From Gammaproteobacteria bacterium (GTDB taxonomy: Bacteria; Pseudomonadota; Gammaproteobacteria; Steroidobacterales; Steroidobacteraceae): 64,000 bases of DNA. The position numbers were made by a program, and so were the translations under genes. The DNA lies in contig DAHXNE010000043.1 in assembly GCA_027366635.1 (NCBI GenBank), positions 48,809 to 112,808 on the forward strand. The letters run 5' to 3'. Below, one piece after another: positions 36,224-45,086 of the stretch (the first letter of the stretch is position 1; each line of letters opens with the position of its first letter). The notes below the pieces were generated by a model. That model worked only from the letters and a program-made list of their open reading frames with translations, was not told where the DNA came from and did not search any database.

Positions 36224-38439
36224 TGTTGCAACGGTTGGTACGTGGCAGCTTGAGTGCGGTCGCGGATCGGGGCCGGCAGGAGCTGTACAAGTCCTTCGGC
36301 CGGCTCGGGGCTCGCGCGCTGCTGGCCGCTCCGGCGGTGCCGGTGGGCGAGACTGGCGCGGCCGCGCGCGCCGTGGCGCCGGCGGTGCGGCGGCGGCGCG
36401 CGGTGAGCTCTCGGGAAGTGCGCTGCGCGCTGGAGCGATTTCGGGCGCGCAACGGCGCGGAATTTTTTTCCGGCTGCGAGCTCTCGGCAGAGCGCCCGGC
36501 GCTCGAGCCCGGCTTCGCCGTCGAACTACAGCGCATCACGGCGCTGGCGGATCGGGCTTGCGCCGGACGGCTGGCTCTGCTTGGCTTGGACGATGTCGTG
36601 ATTGGCAACCCGATAGACTGGCATCGCGATCCGGTGACCGGACGGTGCGCGCCCCTGGTGCATTGGAGCCGGATCGATGCTCTGGATGCGCCGCGGCTCG
36701 GGGACAGCAAGTTCATCTGGGAGGTCAATCGACATCAGTGGTTTCTCTATCTGGGGCAAGCGTATCGGCTGACCGGCGATGATCGGTATGCGGTGGCTTG
36801 GACGGACGCGCTGCAGTCATGGCTCGCGGCGAATCCGCCGCAGATCGGCATCAATTGGGCAAGCAGCCTCGAGCTGGCGTACCGCCTGATCGCGTGGTGC
36901 TGGAGCGTGCAGCTGTTTCGCCGGTCACCGCGCCTGACGGACTCGCTGTTCGCGGAAATTCTGGACAGCAGCGCGCGCCAGGCACGGCACATCGAGCGCT
37001 ATCTGTCGCGTCATTACTCTCCGAATACGCATCTGACCGGGGAAGCGCTTGGTCTGCTCTATGTAAGTCTGGTGTTTCCGGATCTGCGCGCTGCGCCGCG
37101 CTGGCGGCGACTGTCACAGCGCATCCTGTTGCAGCAGCTGCGCCGGCAAGTGCTGCCGGATGGTGTGTATTTCGAGCAGTCGACCTGTTATCAGCACTAT
37201 ACGGTCGAGACGTACCTTCACTGGCTCATTCTGGCGCAGCGCAATGCCATCGCGGTGCCCGCTAGCGTCGGCGATGCGCTCCAGAGCATGGTCGATTTCC
37301 TGGTCGCGCTGCAGCGGCCGGACGGCTCGATGCCGCAGATCGGGGATGGCGACGGTGGCCGTCTCCTGCCACTGGTGCGCCGAGCGCCGGATGACTTCCG
37401 TGCGTTGTTTGCGACGGCCGCGGCGCTGTTTCGCCGGTCCGATTACCTGTGGGCCGCAGGCGGTTCGGCGCCGGAAGTGCGCTGGCTGCTCGGGCCGGCC
37501 GGTCAGTCGGTATTGGATGCCATGGTGGCGGCGCCACCACATCGGACATCGCGGCTCTTCGAGCGCGGCGGCTATGCCGTGATGCGCGATCATTGGGGCC
37601 CGGACGGCCAGCAACTGATCTTCGACGTCGGTCCGCTCGGCTGTCCGGTGAGCGGCGGCCACGGCCATGCGGATCTGCTCGGCATCCAGTGCTCGGTGCG
37701 CGGCGAAGCTCATCTGATCGACCCCGGAACCTATTGCTACACACTCGATCCGTTGTGGCGCGATTACTTCCGCGGTACCGCGGCGCACAGCACCGTGACC
37801 GTCGACGCTCGGGCCCAGGCGGTTCCCGCCGGACCGTTCTCCTGGCAGCGGCGACCGCGCGCGCGCCTGCATACCTGGCGCTCGTCCGAGGAGTTCGATC
37901 TGGTCGATGCCGAGCACAGCGCCTACCGCCGACTGGCCGATCCGGTGGTGCACCGGCGCCGGATCCTGTTCGCTCGCGGACGCTATTGGCTGGTGATCGA
38001 TGACCTATCGGGGCGCGAGGCACATACGGTCGGTCTGCACTTCCAGTTCGCCACCGCTTCGGTCAGCCGCGAGCCGCATGGATGGGTCCGTAGCCGTGGA
38101 GCGAAGGGCGCGCTGCTGGTGCGCACGTTTGCGCCGCACGCCCATTCGCTCGAGCTCGCGACCGGCGGCACGCAGCCGTGTCGCGGCTGGCGCTCGCCCG
38201 ATTACGGCGTACTGGTGGGTGCGGCTACTTTGACGGCCACGGTGACCGCGCGGTTGCCGTTGCGCCTCGTCACGCTGCTTGTTGCGGCAGATCCGGTCGA
38301 GGAGCCGCCCGATATCGCGGCGCGCTTCAGCTCCGATCGGTTCGAGCTGCGCTGGACAATCGGCGCTGAGACCGTGACCGTCGAAACGCATGCGCTGCGG
38401 GTCGAACGACCGGGGCGGCCTACCTGGCTCACACCATGA
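36220..38439 (+). CDS. Heparinase II/III-like polysaccharide lyase
   Basis: The 739-residue product has an alpha-toroid N-terminal half (YSPNTHLTGEALGLLYVSL near 265, YFEQSTCYQHYTVETYLHW near 310). Its C-terminal beta-sandwich contains GGHGHADLLGIQCSV and LIDPGTYCYT. These are the Tyr and His residues expected of heparinase/alginate lyase family enzymes that act on uronate polymers. No secretion signal is clear. Lyases inside biosynthetic loci trim or release the polymer, and its presence fits a uronic acid in the product. ATGA overlap with the previous gene. Confidence 0.88.
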   Translation: MMLQRLVRGSLSAVADRGRQELYKSFGRLGARALLAAPAVPVGETGAAARAVAPAVRRRRAVSSREVRCALERFRARNGAEFFSGCELSAERPALEPGFAVELQRITALADRACAGRLALLGLDDVVIGNPIDWHRDPVTGRCAPLVHWSRIDALDAPRLGDSKFIWEVNRHQWFLYLGQAYRLTGDDRYAVAWTDALQSWLAANPPQIGINWASSLELAYRLIAWCWSVQLFRRSPRLTDSLFAEILDSSARQARHIERYLSRHYSPNTHLTGEALGLLYVSLVFPDLRAAPRWRRLSQRILLQQLRRQVLPDGVYFEQSTCYQHYTVETYLHWLILAQRNAIAVPASVGDALQSMVDFLVALQRPDGSMPQIGDGDGGRLLPLVRRAPDDFRALFATAAALFRRSDYLWAAGGSAPEVRWLLGPAGQSVLDAMVAAPPHRTSRLFERGGYAVMRDHWGPDGQQLIFDVGPLGCPVSGGHGHADLLGIQCSVRGEAHLIDPGTYCYTLDPLWRDYFRGTAAHSTVTVDARAQAVPAGPFSWQRRPRARLHTWRSSEEFDLVDAEHSAYRRLADPVVHRRRILFARGRYWLVIDDLSGREAHTVGLHFQFATASVSREPHGWVRSRGAKGALLVRTFAPHAHSLELATGGTQPCRGWRSPDYGVLVGAATLTATVTARLPLRLVTLLVAADPVEEPPDIAARFSSDRFELRWTIGAETVTVETHALRVERPGRPTWLTP

Positions 38440-38452
38440 GGATGCAAGAACG

Positions 38453-40384
38453 ATGTGCGGTATTGCCGGAATCGTAAACTTCGTGCCGGAGGTTGCGGTC
38501 GAGGAAACTCGCCTGCGGCGGATGCAGCAGGTCCTCGTGCACCGCGGACCGGACGGGGAGGGGACGGCGATACTCGGCCACGTTGGCCTGGGACATCGCC
38601 GTCTGTCGATCATCGACGTGCAGAACGGACAGCAGCCGATGTGCAATCCGGAGCAATCGGTGTGGATCACGTTCAACGGCGAGATCTACAACTTCCAGGC
38701 GCTTCGGCAGGATCTGCTCCGCCTCGGTTACGCGTTTCGCACCAAGTCCGACACCGAGGTCATTCTCAACGCATACCAGCACTACGGTGAGGACTGCGTG
38801 CGGCATCTGCGTGGCATGTTCGCATTTGCACTGTGGGATGCGGCGCGCGGCAAGCTGCTGCTGGCGCGCGATCGGCTCGGTATCAAACCGCTGTATTATT
38901 GCCGCCATGCCGACACGTTACTGTTCGCATCCGAGATCAAGGCGATTCTCGCCGCCGGTGTTGCCGCGTCGTTCAATCGGCAGATACTGACGGAATTTCT
39001 GGCCACCCGCTTCATCGCCGGCGCGGAGACGTTCTATCAAGGCATCGAGAAGCTGCTGCCCGGCACAATCCTCACCTGGACGCGCGACACCGGCGTGCGC
39101 TGCCGTCGCTATTGGCAGCTGCCGACGTCGCTCGACACCGCACCGTCGTCGCCGCTGGAGCGCGCCCAACTTGTCCGGCAGGATCTCGAAGAGGCGATCA
39201 AGTACCACCTGGTGAGCGATGTGCCGGTGGGCCTGTTTCTCTCCGGTGGCATCGATTCCAGCGCAATCGGCGCGTTGATGGCGCGCCGTACCCAGGGTGC
39301 GTTGCACAGTTTCGCGGTCGGATTCGGCGAGCGGCACTGCGATGAGCTGCGCTACGCCCGGCTCGCCGCCGGCGCGATCGGGTCGCGCCACCATGAGGTC
39401 ACCCTGACCTCGGATGCGTTCTTTGCCGCGCTGCCGCGTCTGGTCTGGCATGAGGATGAGCCGATCGCCTTTCCTTCGAGCATCGCCTTGTATTTCGTCG
39501 CGCGGCTCGCGCGCGCGCACGTGAAAGTGGTACTGACCGGCGAGGGGGCCGATGAGCTGTTTCTCGGCTATAACCGCTATCGCGTTACGGCGTGGAACGA
39601 GCGACTCGGCCGCCCGTACAACGGCGCGTTACCGCAGGCGCTGCGCGAGCGGGTACGTCACGGAGTGCAACGGCTGCCCGCTCCGATGCGCCGCTACGCG
39701 ACACGGACGTTCCTCGGCGTGAGGCCGGGGATCCGCAATCTGCTGTATGAAAATTTCTCGGTATTTCCGCAGTCATGGCACGGCGCGCTGCTGACCGATC
39801 GCAGTCTGACGGCACGCAATCCCTATCGGCGCGAACTGGCGTGCTTCAGTGATGCCCCTGGAGGTCTGCTCGAGCGGATGAGCTACGTCGACCTGCAGAC
39901 CTACCTGGTCGAACTGTTGATGAAACAGGATCAGATGAGCATGGCGGCGTCGGTCGAAAGCCGCGTTCCATTCCTCGATCACCGCTTCGTCGAGCGCGCG
40001 GCCGCAATTCCGGGGCGCTACAAATTGCGGGGCTGGCGCACGAAGGCGGTGTTGCGCGACGCGGTGCGCGACCTCCTTCCCAAGGAAATAATGACGCGGC
40101 GAAAAATGGGATTCCCGGTGCCAATCGACGCATGGCTGCGGGGCCGGTACGCAGCATTGACCGAAAGTCTGGTGCTCGGGCCGCGCGCCCGGGCGCGCGG
40201 CCTGTTCGAGCCAAGCTTCGTGGCGCACATGCTTCACGAGCATCGCGCCGGCGCGGCGAATCATGCCGATCGGCTCTGGCTGCTGATGAACCTGGAGATC
40301 TGGCAGCGGGTGTTTCTCGACGGTGAGGCGCCCGAGGCCGTGCTCGAGTCCGACCTCACACGGTGCGCGCGGGCGGCGGCATAG
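38453..40384 (+). CDS. Asparagine synthetase-like amidotransferase 2
   Basis: This second AsnB-like protein of the locus (643 residues) has Cys2 (MCGIAGIVN), VHRGPDGEG, NGEIYNF, DRLGIKPLYY and the PPi loop SGGIDSS at 264-270. GEGADELFLGYNRYR and KQDQMSMAASVESRVPFLDH follow. It is clearly diverged from the first copy outside motifs, so it is not a recent duplicate. All catalytic motifs are intact in both, which points to two separate amidation steps or acceptors. The start ATG is preceded by GAGG. Confidence 0.88.
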   Translation: MCGIAGIVNFVPEVAVEETRLRRMQQVLVHRGPDGEGTAILGHVGLGHRRLSIIDVQNGQQPMCNPEQSVWITFNGEIYNFQALRQDLLRLGYAFRTKSDTEVILNAYQHYGEDCVRHLRGMFAFALWDAARGKLLLARDRLGIKPLYYCRHADTLLFASEIKAILAAGVAASFNRQILTEFLATRFIAGAETFYQGIEKLLPGTILTWTRDTGVRCRRYWQLPTSLDTAPSSPLERAQLVRQDLEEAIKYHLVSDVPVGLFLSGGIDSSAIGALMARRTQGALHSFAVGFGERHCDELRYARLAAGAIGSRHHEVTLTSDAFFAALPRLVWHEDEPIAFPSSIALYFVARLARAHVKVVLTGEGADELFLGYNRYRVTAWNERLGRPYNGALPQALRERVRHGVQRLPAPMRRYATRTFLGVRPGIRNLLYENFSVFPQSWHGALLTDRSLTARNPYRRELACFSDAPGGLLERMSYVDLQTYLVELLMKQDQMSMAASVESRVPFLDHRFVERAAAIPGRYKLRGWRTKAVLRDAVRDLLPKEIMTRRKMGFPVPIDAWLRGRYAALTESLVLGPRARARGLFEPSFVAHMLHEHRAGAANHADRLWLLMNLEIWQRVFLDGEAPEAVLESDLTRCARAAA

Positions 40385-40577
40385 CCGACCGGCGCGGTTT
40401 TCGGCGCATTCGAGTTGCCGTGTCGGCAACGGGCCGGCAAGAGCGGATTGCACCGTCCGCGCGGCCGGGTTGCGGGCCGGGCGCGTGTGTGTCGGTAGTG
40501 ACAGGTGTGACGACATTGGGAAGCGGGAGGTGGATATCGCGGCGATTTCGCGTCGAGTTAGGGTGTTTACCCACTTC

Positions 40578-40605
40578 TTGCGCGTGGTGACTCTGCACTT
40601 TAATT
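40578..40605 (+). promoter_or_regulatory. Possible internal promoter before the second half of the polysaccharide locus
   Basis: This is the largest gap inside the locus (262 bases, 40385-40646) apart from the ligase remnant, and it has no gene. TTGCGC at 40578-40583 and TTAATT at 40600-40605 are spaced 16 bases apart, about 40 bases before the next ATG. The -35 match is fair and the -10 match is weak. It would give independent expression of the glycosyltransferase and dehydrogenase genes. Confidence 0.3.
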
Positions 40606-40646
40606 GCCGCTCGTGGACCGTACAGCCGGCTAAGAGGTGAGGGCGG

Positions 40647-41882
40647 ATGCGCATTCTGTGGATGAAAGTCGGCGGACTCTGGCCCTGCAACACCGGCGGG
40701 CGGCTGCGCAGCTTTCACATGCTCGAACAACTGTCCAGGCGGCACAGCGTCACGGTGCTCACCAGTTCCGATGACGCCGGGCAGCGACAGAGTCTGCGCC
40801 GCGAGCTGCCGGAATGCGCGGACGTGGTTGCGGTGAGTCACCGGATTCCCAAGTGGCGTTCCAGAGGGTTTGCCGTCGCGCTGGCACGATCGTGGCTGTC
40901 GCCGCTGCCGGTGGAGATTCGTCGCTGCAGCGTCCCGGCACTGCGCGCGGAGGCCGCGCGGCGGCTGACCGGCGCTGACTTCGATCTATGCATCGCGGAT
41001 TTCCTTGCCGCCAGCATCAACGTTCCGGCCTGCTCCCGGGTGCCGTTGCTCCTGTTCTCGCACAACGTGGAGCACATGATTTGGAAGCGTCTGGCCGCCG
41101 TCGAGCGGCGCCCGTTGCAACGGGCCGCTCTGGAGCTGGAATGGCGCAAGCTGCGGCAGTTCGAGGCAAGTGCTGCAATGCGCGCCGCCGTGACGGTCGC
41201 GGTGTCAGCTGAGGACGCTGCCCAGATCGCGCGGCTCGCTCCGCAGGCGCAGATCCGCGCGATTCCGACCGGAGTGGACACGGATTATTTCGCTCCGGGC
41301 GGCCGCGAGAGTCAGTCCGAGGAGATCGTTTACGTGGGGTCGATGGACTGGTGGCCCAACGAGGACGCGGTACGCTATTTCCTCCGCGAGATTCTTCCGG
41401 CCGTACGTCTGCAGATCCCGGCGGTGCGGTTTACCGTGGTTGGGAGGGAGCCGAGCCGGGAGCTGCGGGCCGAGGCCGAGCGCCACGGCGCGCGCTTGAC
41501 GGGCACGGTGGCGGACGTACGGCCGTTCGTGCGCAATGCTTCGCTGTGCGTGGTCCCGCTGCGAGTGGGCGGCGGGACGCGTCTGAAGATATTCGAGGCG
41601 CTGGCGATGGCGAAAGCCGTGGTTGCGACGCCGGTGGGCGCCGAAGGGCTGCCGCTGGTGGATAACCGCCATTTCGTGTGTGCCGACGGACCGCGGGCGT
41701 TCGCGGCAGCGGTCGTTTCGCTGCTGCGCGACCCGGCGCGGCGGCTGGAGCTCGGGCGCAATGGCTGCGATCTCGTGCAGACCCGGTACTCCTGGAGTCG
41801 GGTCAGCACGAGCTTCGAGGCCTTGTGTATGGAAGCTTGTGAATTGCACCGGGACGCGCGTCTGAGGCAGCGGGCCGCGTAG
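40647..41882 (+). CDS. Glycosyltransferase (GT4 type, exosortase-locus style)
   Basis: The 411-residue GT-B enzyme begins MRILWMKVGGLWPCNTGGR, with the glycine-rich acceptor loop. Its donor lobe has AIPTGVDTDYFAPGG, IVYVGSMDWWPNEDAVRYFL and RVGGGTRLKIFEALAMAKAVVAT. This arrangement is shared with glycosyltransferases of exosortase A-type loci. The ATG has GAGGG five bases upstream. Its sugar is unknown. Confidence 0.88.
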   Translation: MRILWMKVGGLWPCNTGGRLRSFHMLEQLSRRHSVTVLTSSDDAGQRQSLRRELPECADVVAVSHRIPKWRSRGFAVALARSWLSPLPVEIRRCSVPALRAEAARRLTGADFDLCIADFLAASINVPACSRVPLLLFSHNVEHMIWKRLAAVERRPLQRAALELEWRKLRQFEASAAMRAAVTVAVSAEDAAQIARLAPQAQIRAIPTGVDTDYFAPGGRESQSEEIVYVGSMDWWPNEDAVRYFLREILPAVRLQIPAVRFTVVGREPSRELRAEAERHGARLTGTVADVRPFVRNASLCVVPLRVGGGTRLKIFEALAMAKAVVATPVGAEGLPLVDNRHFVCADGPRAFAAAVVSLLRDPARRLELGRNGCDLVQTRYSWSRVSTSFEALCMEACELHRDARLRQRAA

Positions 41883-41937
41883 CACCAATGTTTGGACGGT
41901 ATTCGATCAACTTGCTGAGCCGCGGAGGTAGTGCGCC

Positions 41938-43305
41938 ATGAGAGTCAGTGTATTCGGTCTCGGTTATGTGGGCTGCGTCACCGCGGCGCGACTCGCCGAG
42001 GCGGGCCACAAGGTCATTGGCGTGGACGTCAACGACCAGAAGGTCGCAATGGTCAATTCCGGCGTTTCGCCGATCGTCGAGCCCGGTCTGGAGGAACTTC
42101 TCGGCCGAGTGACGACCACCGGCCACTTGCGCGCGACGTCTTCGTGCGAGGAGGCGGTGGCCGGCAGCGACCTGGCGCTCATCTGCGTCGGTACGCCGAG
42201 TCAGCGCAACGGGAGAATGAGCGCCGAGGCGCTGGCGCGGGCGTGTCGTGGGATAGGCAATGTTCTCGGTGCAACCGGCAAACCGTACACGGTGGTGGTG
42301 CGCAGCACCGTCATGCCCGGAACGACGGCGGAGGTGATCGTGCCGGCGTTGCGCGCCGGTATCGGCAACGGGGAGCGGCCGGATGTGAAGGTGGCGGTCA
42401 ATCCGGAGTTCATGCGGGAGGGTACCGCGCTGCGCGATTTCATCTCTCCGCCGTTCACGCTGGTCGGCTGCGAAGACAAGGCGACCAGCTGGCAACTGCG
42501 CGAGTTGTACGAAAAAGTGGATGCGCAGTTCGTGCACACATCGGTGCGCACGGCGGAGATGCTCAAGTACGCCTCGAATGCCTTTCATGCGCTGAAGGTC
42601 TGCTTCGCGAACGAGATCGGCGATCTATGCAACGCGACCCGCGTCGATGCGCGGGAGGTCATGCGCGTGTTCTGTCTCGATCACAAGCTGAATATCTCCG
42701 CTGCGTACCTCAAGCCCGGGTTTGCCTTCGGCGGCTCGTGCCTGCCAAAGGATATCCGGGCGCTGAACCAGTTGGCGCGTGCCGCCGAGGTTGACACGCC
42801 GGTGCTGGCGACGCTGCTGCCGGCCAATGCGGCGCGCATTCGCGCCGCGGCGGCCACGGTTCTGGCCACGCGCAAACGGCGCATCGGTGTCGTCGGCCTC
42901 GCGTTCAAGAGCGGCACGGACGATCTGCGCGAAAGTCCCATCGTGGCGGTGGTGGAATGCCTGATCGGCAAGGGTCTGCAGTTGCGCATTCTGGATCACA
43001 ACGTGGCGGTGGCGCGGCTGACCGGCGCGAATCGCCGCTACATCGAAGAGGAGATACCGCATATATCGAAGCTCATGTGCGAGGGCGAGGAGGAGTTACT
43101 CGAGCATGCGGAAGTTCTGCTCATCGGCAACGCCGACGAGCAGAGCGAGGCGGTTCTACGGGCGGCCCGGCCAGGTCAGGTCATCGTCGATCTGACCCGC
43201 AACTTCCGCGGGCGGTCGGCCTTCGCTTATTCGGATGGCTCAGAATGCCTGTCACTGCCAATCGATTCCGCCTCGTCGCGCTCGGCATTGCCCTTGGTCC
43301 ACTGA
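41938..43305 (+). CDS. algD: GDP-mannose 6-dehydrogenase-like nucleotide sugar dehydrogenase
   Basis: The 455-residue UDP-glucose/GDP-mannose dehydrogenase family enzyme makes a nucleotide-activated uronic acid. The NAD site is VFGLGYVGCVTAARLAE. CVGTPSQRNG, RSTVMPGTT, NPEFMREGTA and the catalytic Cys in GFAFGGSCLPKDIRAL follow. SPIVEPGLEELL, DHKLNISAAYLKPGFAFGG and SFK-like AFKSGTDDLRESP match Pseudomonas AlgD more than UDP-glucose enzymes, so GDP-mannuronate is the likely product. A GGAGG ribosome site precedes the ATG. The C-terminus overlaps the next gene by 61 bases. Confidence 0.85.
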   Translation: MRVSVFGLGYVGCVTAARLAEAGHKVIGVDVNDQKVAMVNSGVSPIVEPGLEELLGRVTTTGHLRATSSCEEAVAGSDLALICVGTPSQRNGRMSAEALARACRGIGNVLGATGKPYTVVVRSTVMPGTTAEVIVPALRAGIGNGERPDVKVAVNPEFMREGTALRDFISPPFTLVGCEDKATSWQLRELYEKVDAQFVHTSVRTAEMLKYASNAFHALKVCFANEIGDLCNATRVDAREVMRVFCLDHKLNISAAYLKPGFAFGGSCLPKDIRALNQLARAAEVDTPVLATLLPANAARIRAAAATVLATRKRRIGVVGLAFKSGTDDLRESPIVAVVECLIGKGLQLRILDHNVAVARLTGANRRYIEEEIPHISKLMCEGEEELLEHAEVLLIGNADEQSEAVLRAARPGQVIVDLTRNFRGRSAFAYSDGSECLSLPIDSASSRSALPLVH

Positions 43306-45080
43306 TCAGCGGCTGCCCGCAGCACGTGTCGCCCTCAGTCGCGGTGAGCGCGGCGAGGACAACGGGCGCAAGGCGCGCCCGGAGTCGTCCTGCGGCAGTG
43401 CCGGCGCTGCCGCAGGACGTGGTGGGCGTGTCGCCGGGTGCGTCGACCGGTAAGACGCTGCTCGTCAAAGCGGGCGGCAATCTCCAGCGCGCCTTAAACG
43501 ACGCGGCGCCGGGAGATGTGATCGAGCTGCAAGCCGGACAGGTGTTCACCGGCCCGTTTGTGCTGCCGGACAAGGTTGGAACAGGTTGGATCACGGTCGA
43601 GTCGAGCGACCTGGCAAAGCTACCGCCGGCAGGCACGCGGGTCGAGCCGTCGGATAGCGCGTACATGCCCAAGCTCGTTGCGGCGTCGGGCGCGGTGATT
43701 TCGACGGCTGCGCGGGCACATGACTATCGCTTCGTAGGGATAGAGATTACGACAGCGGCTGCCGTGGGGGGCGCACCTCGAGCGGCGGCCGCGGTGAATT
43801 CCACCGGGAATCCTCTGGTCGAGGAGGTCCGGTCCGTGGCGCGGGGGCTGGAGCGGGCGGCTTTCCGTGGTCCGCGGCGGCGGACGCGGTCCGGGGCAGA
43901 GGTCCCGGGGCCGGTGAATCTGGTGCTGCTGGGGGAGAACGCTACTTCAAGACGCGCACTTCCGAGTCATATCGTATTCGATCGCTGTTATCTGCTCGGT
44001 GATCGGCGCTCAGGCACGCGCCGGGGAATCGCGATGAATTCGGCCTATACCGCCGTCATCAACTCCTATCTGGCGGATTTCAAGGCGAGGGGCCAGGACT
44101 CCCAGGCGATCGCCTCGTGGAACGGGTCCGGACCGTTCCTGATCGAGAACGATTATCTGCAAGCGGCCGGAGAGAACCTGATGTTCGGCGGGCAGGATCC
44201 GACGATCAAGGATCTCGTTCCATCGAACATCGAGATACTCGGCAACGACATGGTGAAGTCGCTGACCTGGCAGTCGGGAAGTCCCGCCTATCGTGGCGGT
44301 CGCTGGACTGTCAAGAATATTCTCGAGCTGAAGAATGCGCGCCACGTACTCATCAAAGGTAACGTGCTCAAATATAATTGGGTCCAGTCCCAGGACGGGT
44401 ACGGCGTGCTGTTCACCGTCCGCAACCAGGACGGCACCGCTCCATGGTCTGCGGTGCAGGACGTCACGTTCGTCGATAACGTTCTGGAAGACAGCGCAAG
44501 CGGGATCAATATTCTCGGATACGACAATGATCATCCGAGTGCGCAGGCGCGGGACATACTGATCGAGAACAATCTGTTCACTAATATCGGTTACGACGGC
44601 GGCGCGGGAACGCTGTTCCAGATCCTGGATGGAGCAGCCGAGGTGACCATAGCGCACAACACCGCGCTGCAGCGCGGGGACATCATCATGAGCGGCGGCG
44701 CGCGCAAGGATCATGGGTTCGTCTTCGAAGACAACATCGTGCCGGAGAATCGCTACGGTATCATCGGTACGAACCGGGGCATCGGCCGCGCGACGCTGAA
44801 TGCGTACTTTCCGGGCGCGGTGGTCGAGGGGAATGTGCTGATCGGGGCGCCGGCCGGGCGATATCCGCCCGGGAATTCCTTTCCGCGCAGCGCGCGGTCC
44901 GTCGGGTTCATCAATGCCGCGGCCGGACAGCTGGGCCTGTCGAACCCGAGCCGTTACGCCGCGGCCCGTTCCGGCGCAGGTGTTCCAGGGGTCGATGTGG
45001 CCCGGCTGTGCGCCGCGCTGGGCAGATATGGCGCGTTGACCGCGGTCCGGGTCCGCGCCTGCGGGTCGAATGGCGCGTAA
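43245..45080 (+). CDS. Right-handed parallel beta-helix lipoprotein
   Basis: The 611-residue product starts MPVTANRFRLVALGIALGP, with a lipobox LISGC, so it is expected to be membrane-anchored outside the cytoplasm. The body is a series of beta-helix rungs rich in Asn and Val (VLIKGNVLKYNW, VTFVDNVLEDSASGINILG, ILIENNLFTNIGYDGG). Such folds occur in pectate lyases, mannuronan epimerases and polymer-binding proteins. No epimerase DPHD motif was found, so the activity is open. The start lies 61 bases inside the dehydrogenase gene and is supported by the lipoprotein signal. Confidence 0.8.
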   Translation: MPVTANRFRLVALGIALGPLISGCPQHVSPSVAVSAARTTGARRARSRPAAVPALPQDVVGVSPGASTGKTLLVKAGGNLQRALNDAAPGDVIELQAGQVFTGPFVLPDKVGTGWITVESSDLAKLPPAGTRVEPSDSAYMPKLVAASGAVISTAARAHDYRFVGIEITTAAAVGGAPRAAAAVNSTGNPLVEEVRSVARGLERAAFRGPRRRTRSGAEVPGPVNLVLLGENATSRRALPSHIVFDRCYLLGDRRSGTRRGIAMNSAYTAVINSYLADFKARGQDSQAIASWNGSGPFLIENDYLQAAGENLMFGGQDPTIKDLVPSNIEILGNDMVKSLTWQSGSPAYRGGRWTVKNILELKNARHVLIKGNVLKYNWVQSQDGYGVLFTVRNQDGTAPWSAVQDVTFVDNVLEDSASGINILGYDNDHPSAQARDILIENNLFTNIGYDGGAGTLFQILDGAAEVTIAHNTALQRGDIIMSGGARKDHGFVFEDNIVPENRYGIIGTNRGIGRATLNAYFPGAVVEGNVLIGAPAGRYPPGNSFPRSARSVGFINAAAGQLGLSNPSRYAAARSGAGVPGVDVARLCAALGRYGALTAVRVRACGSNGA

Positions 45081-45086
45081 TCGCTC

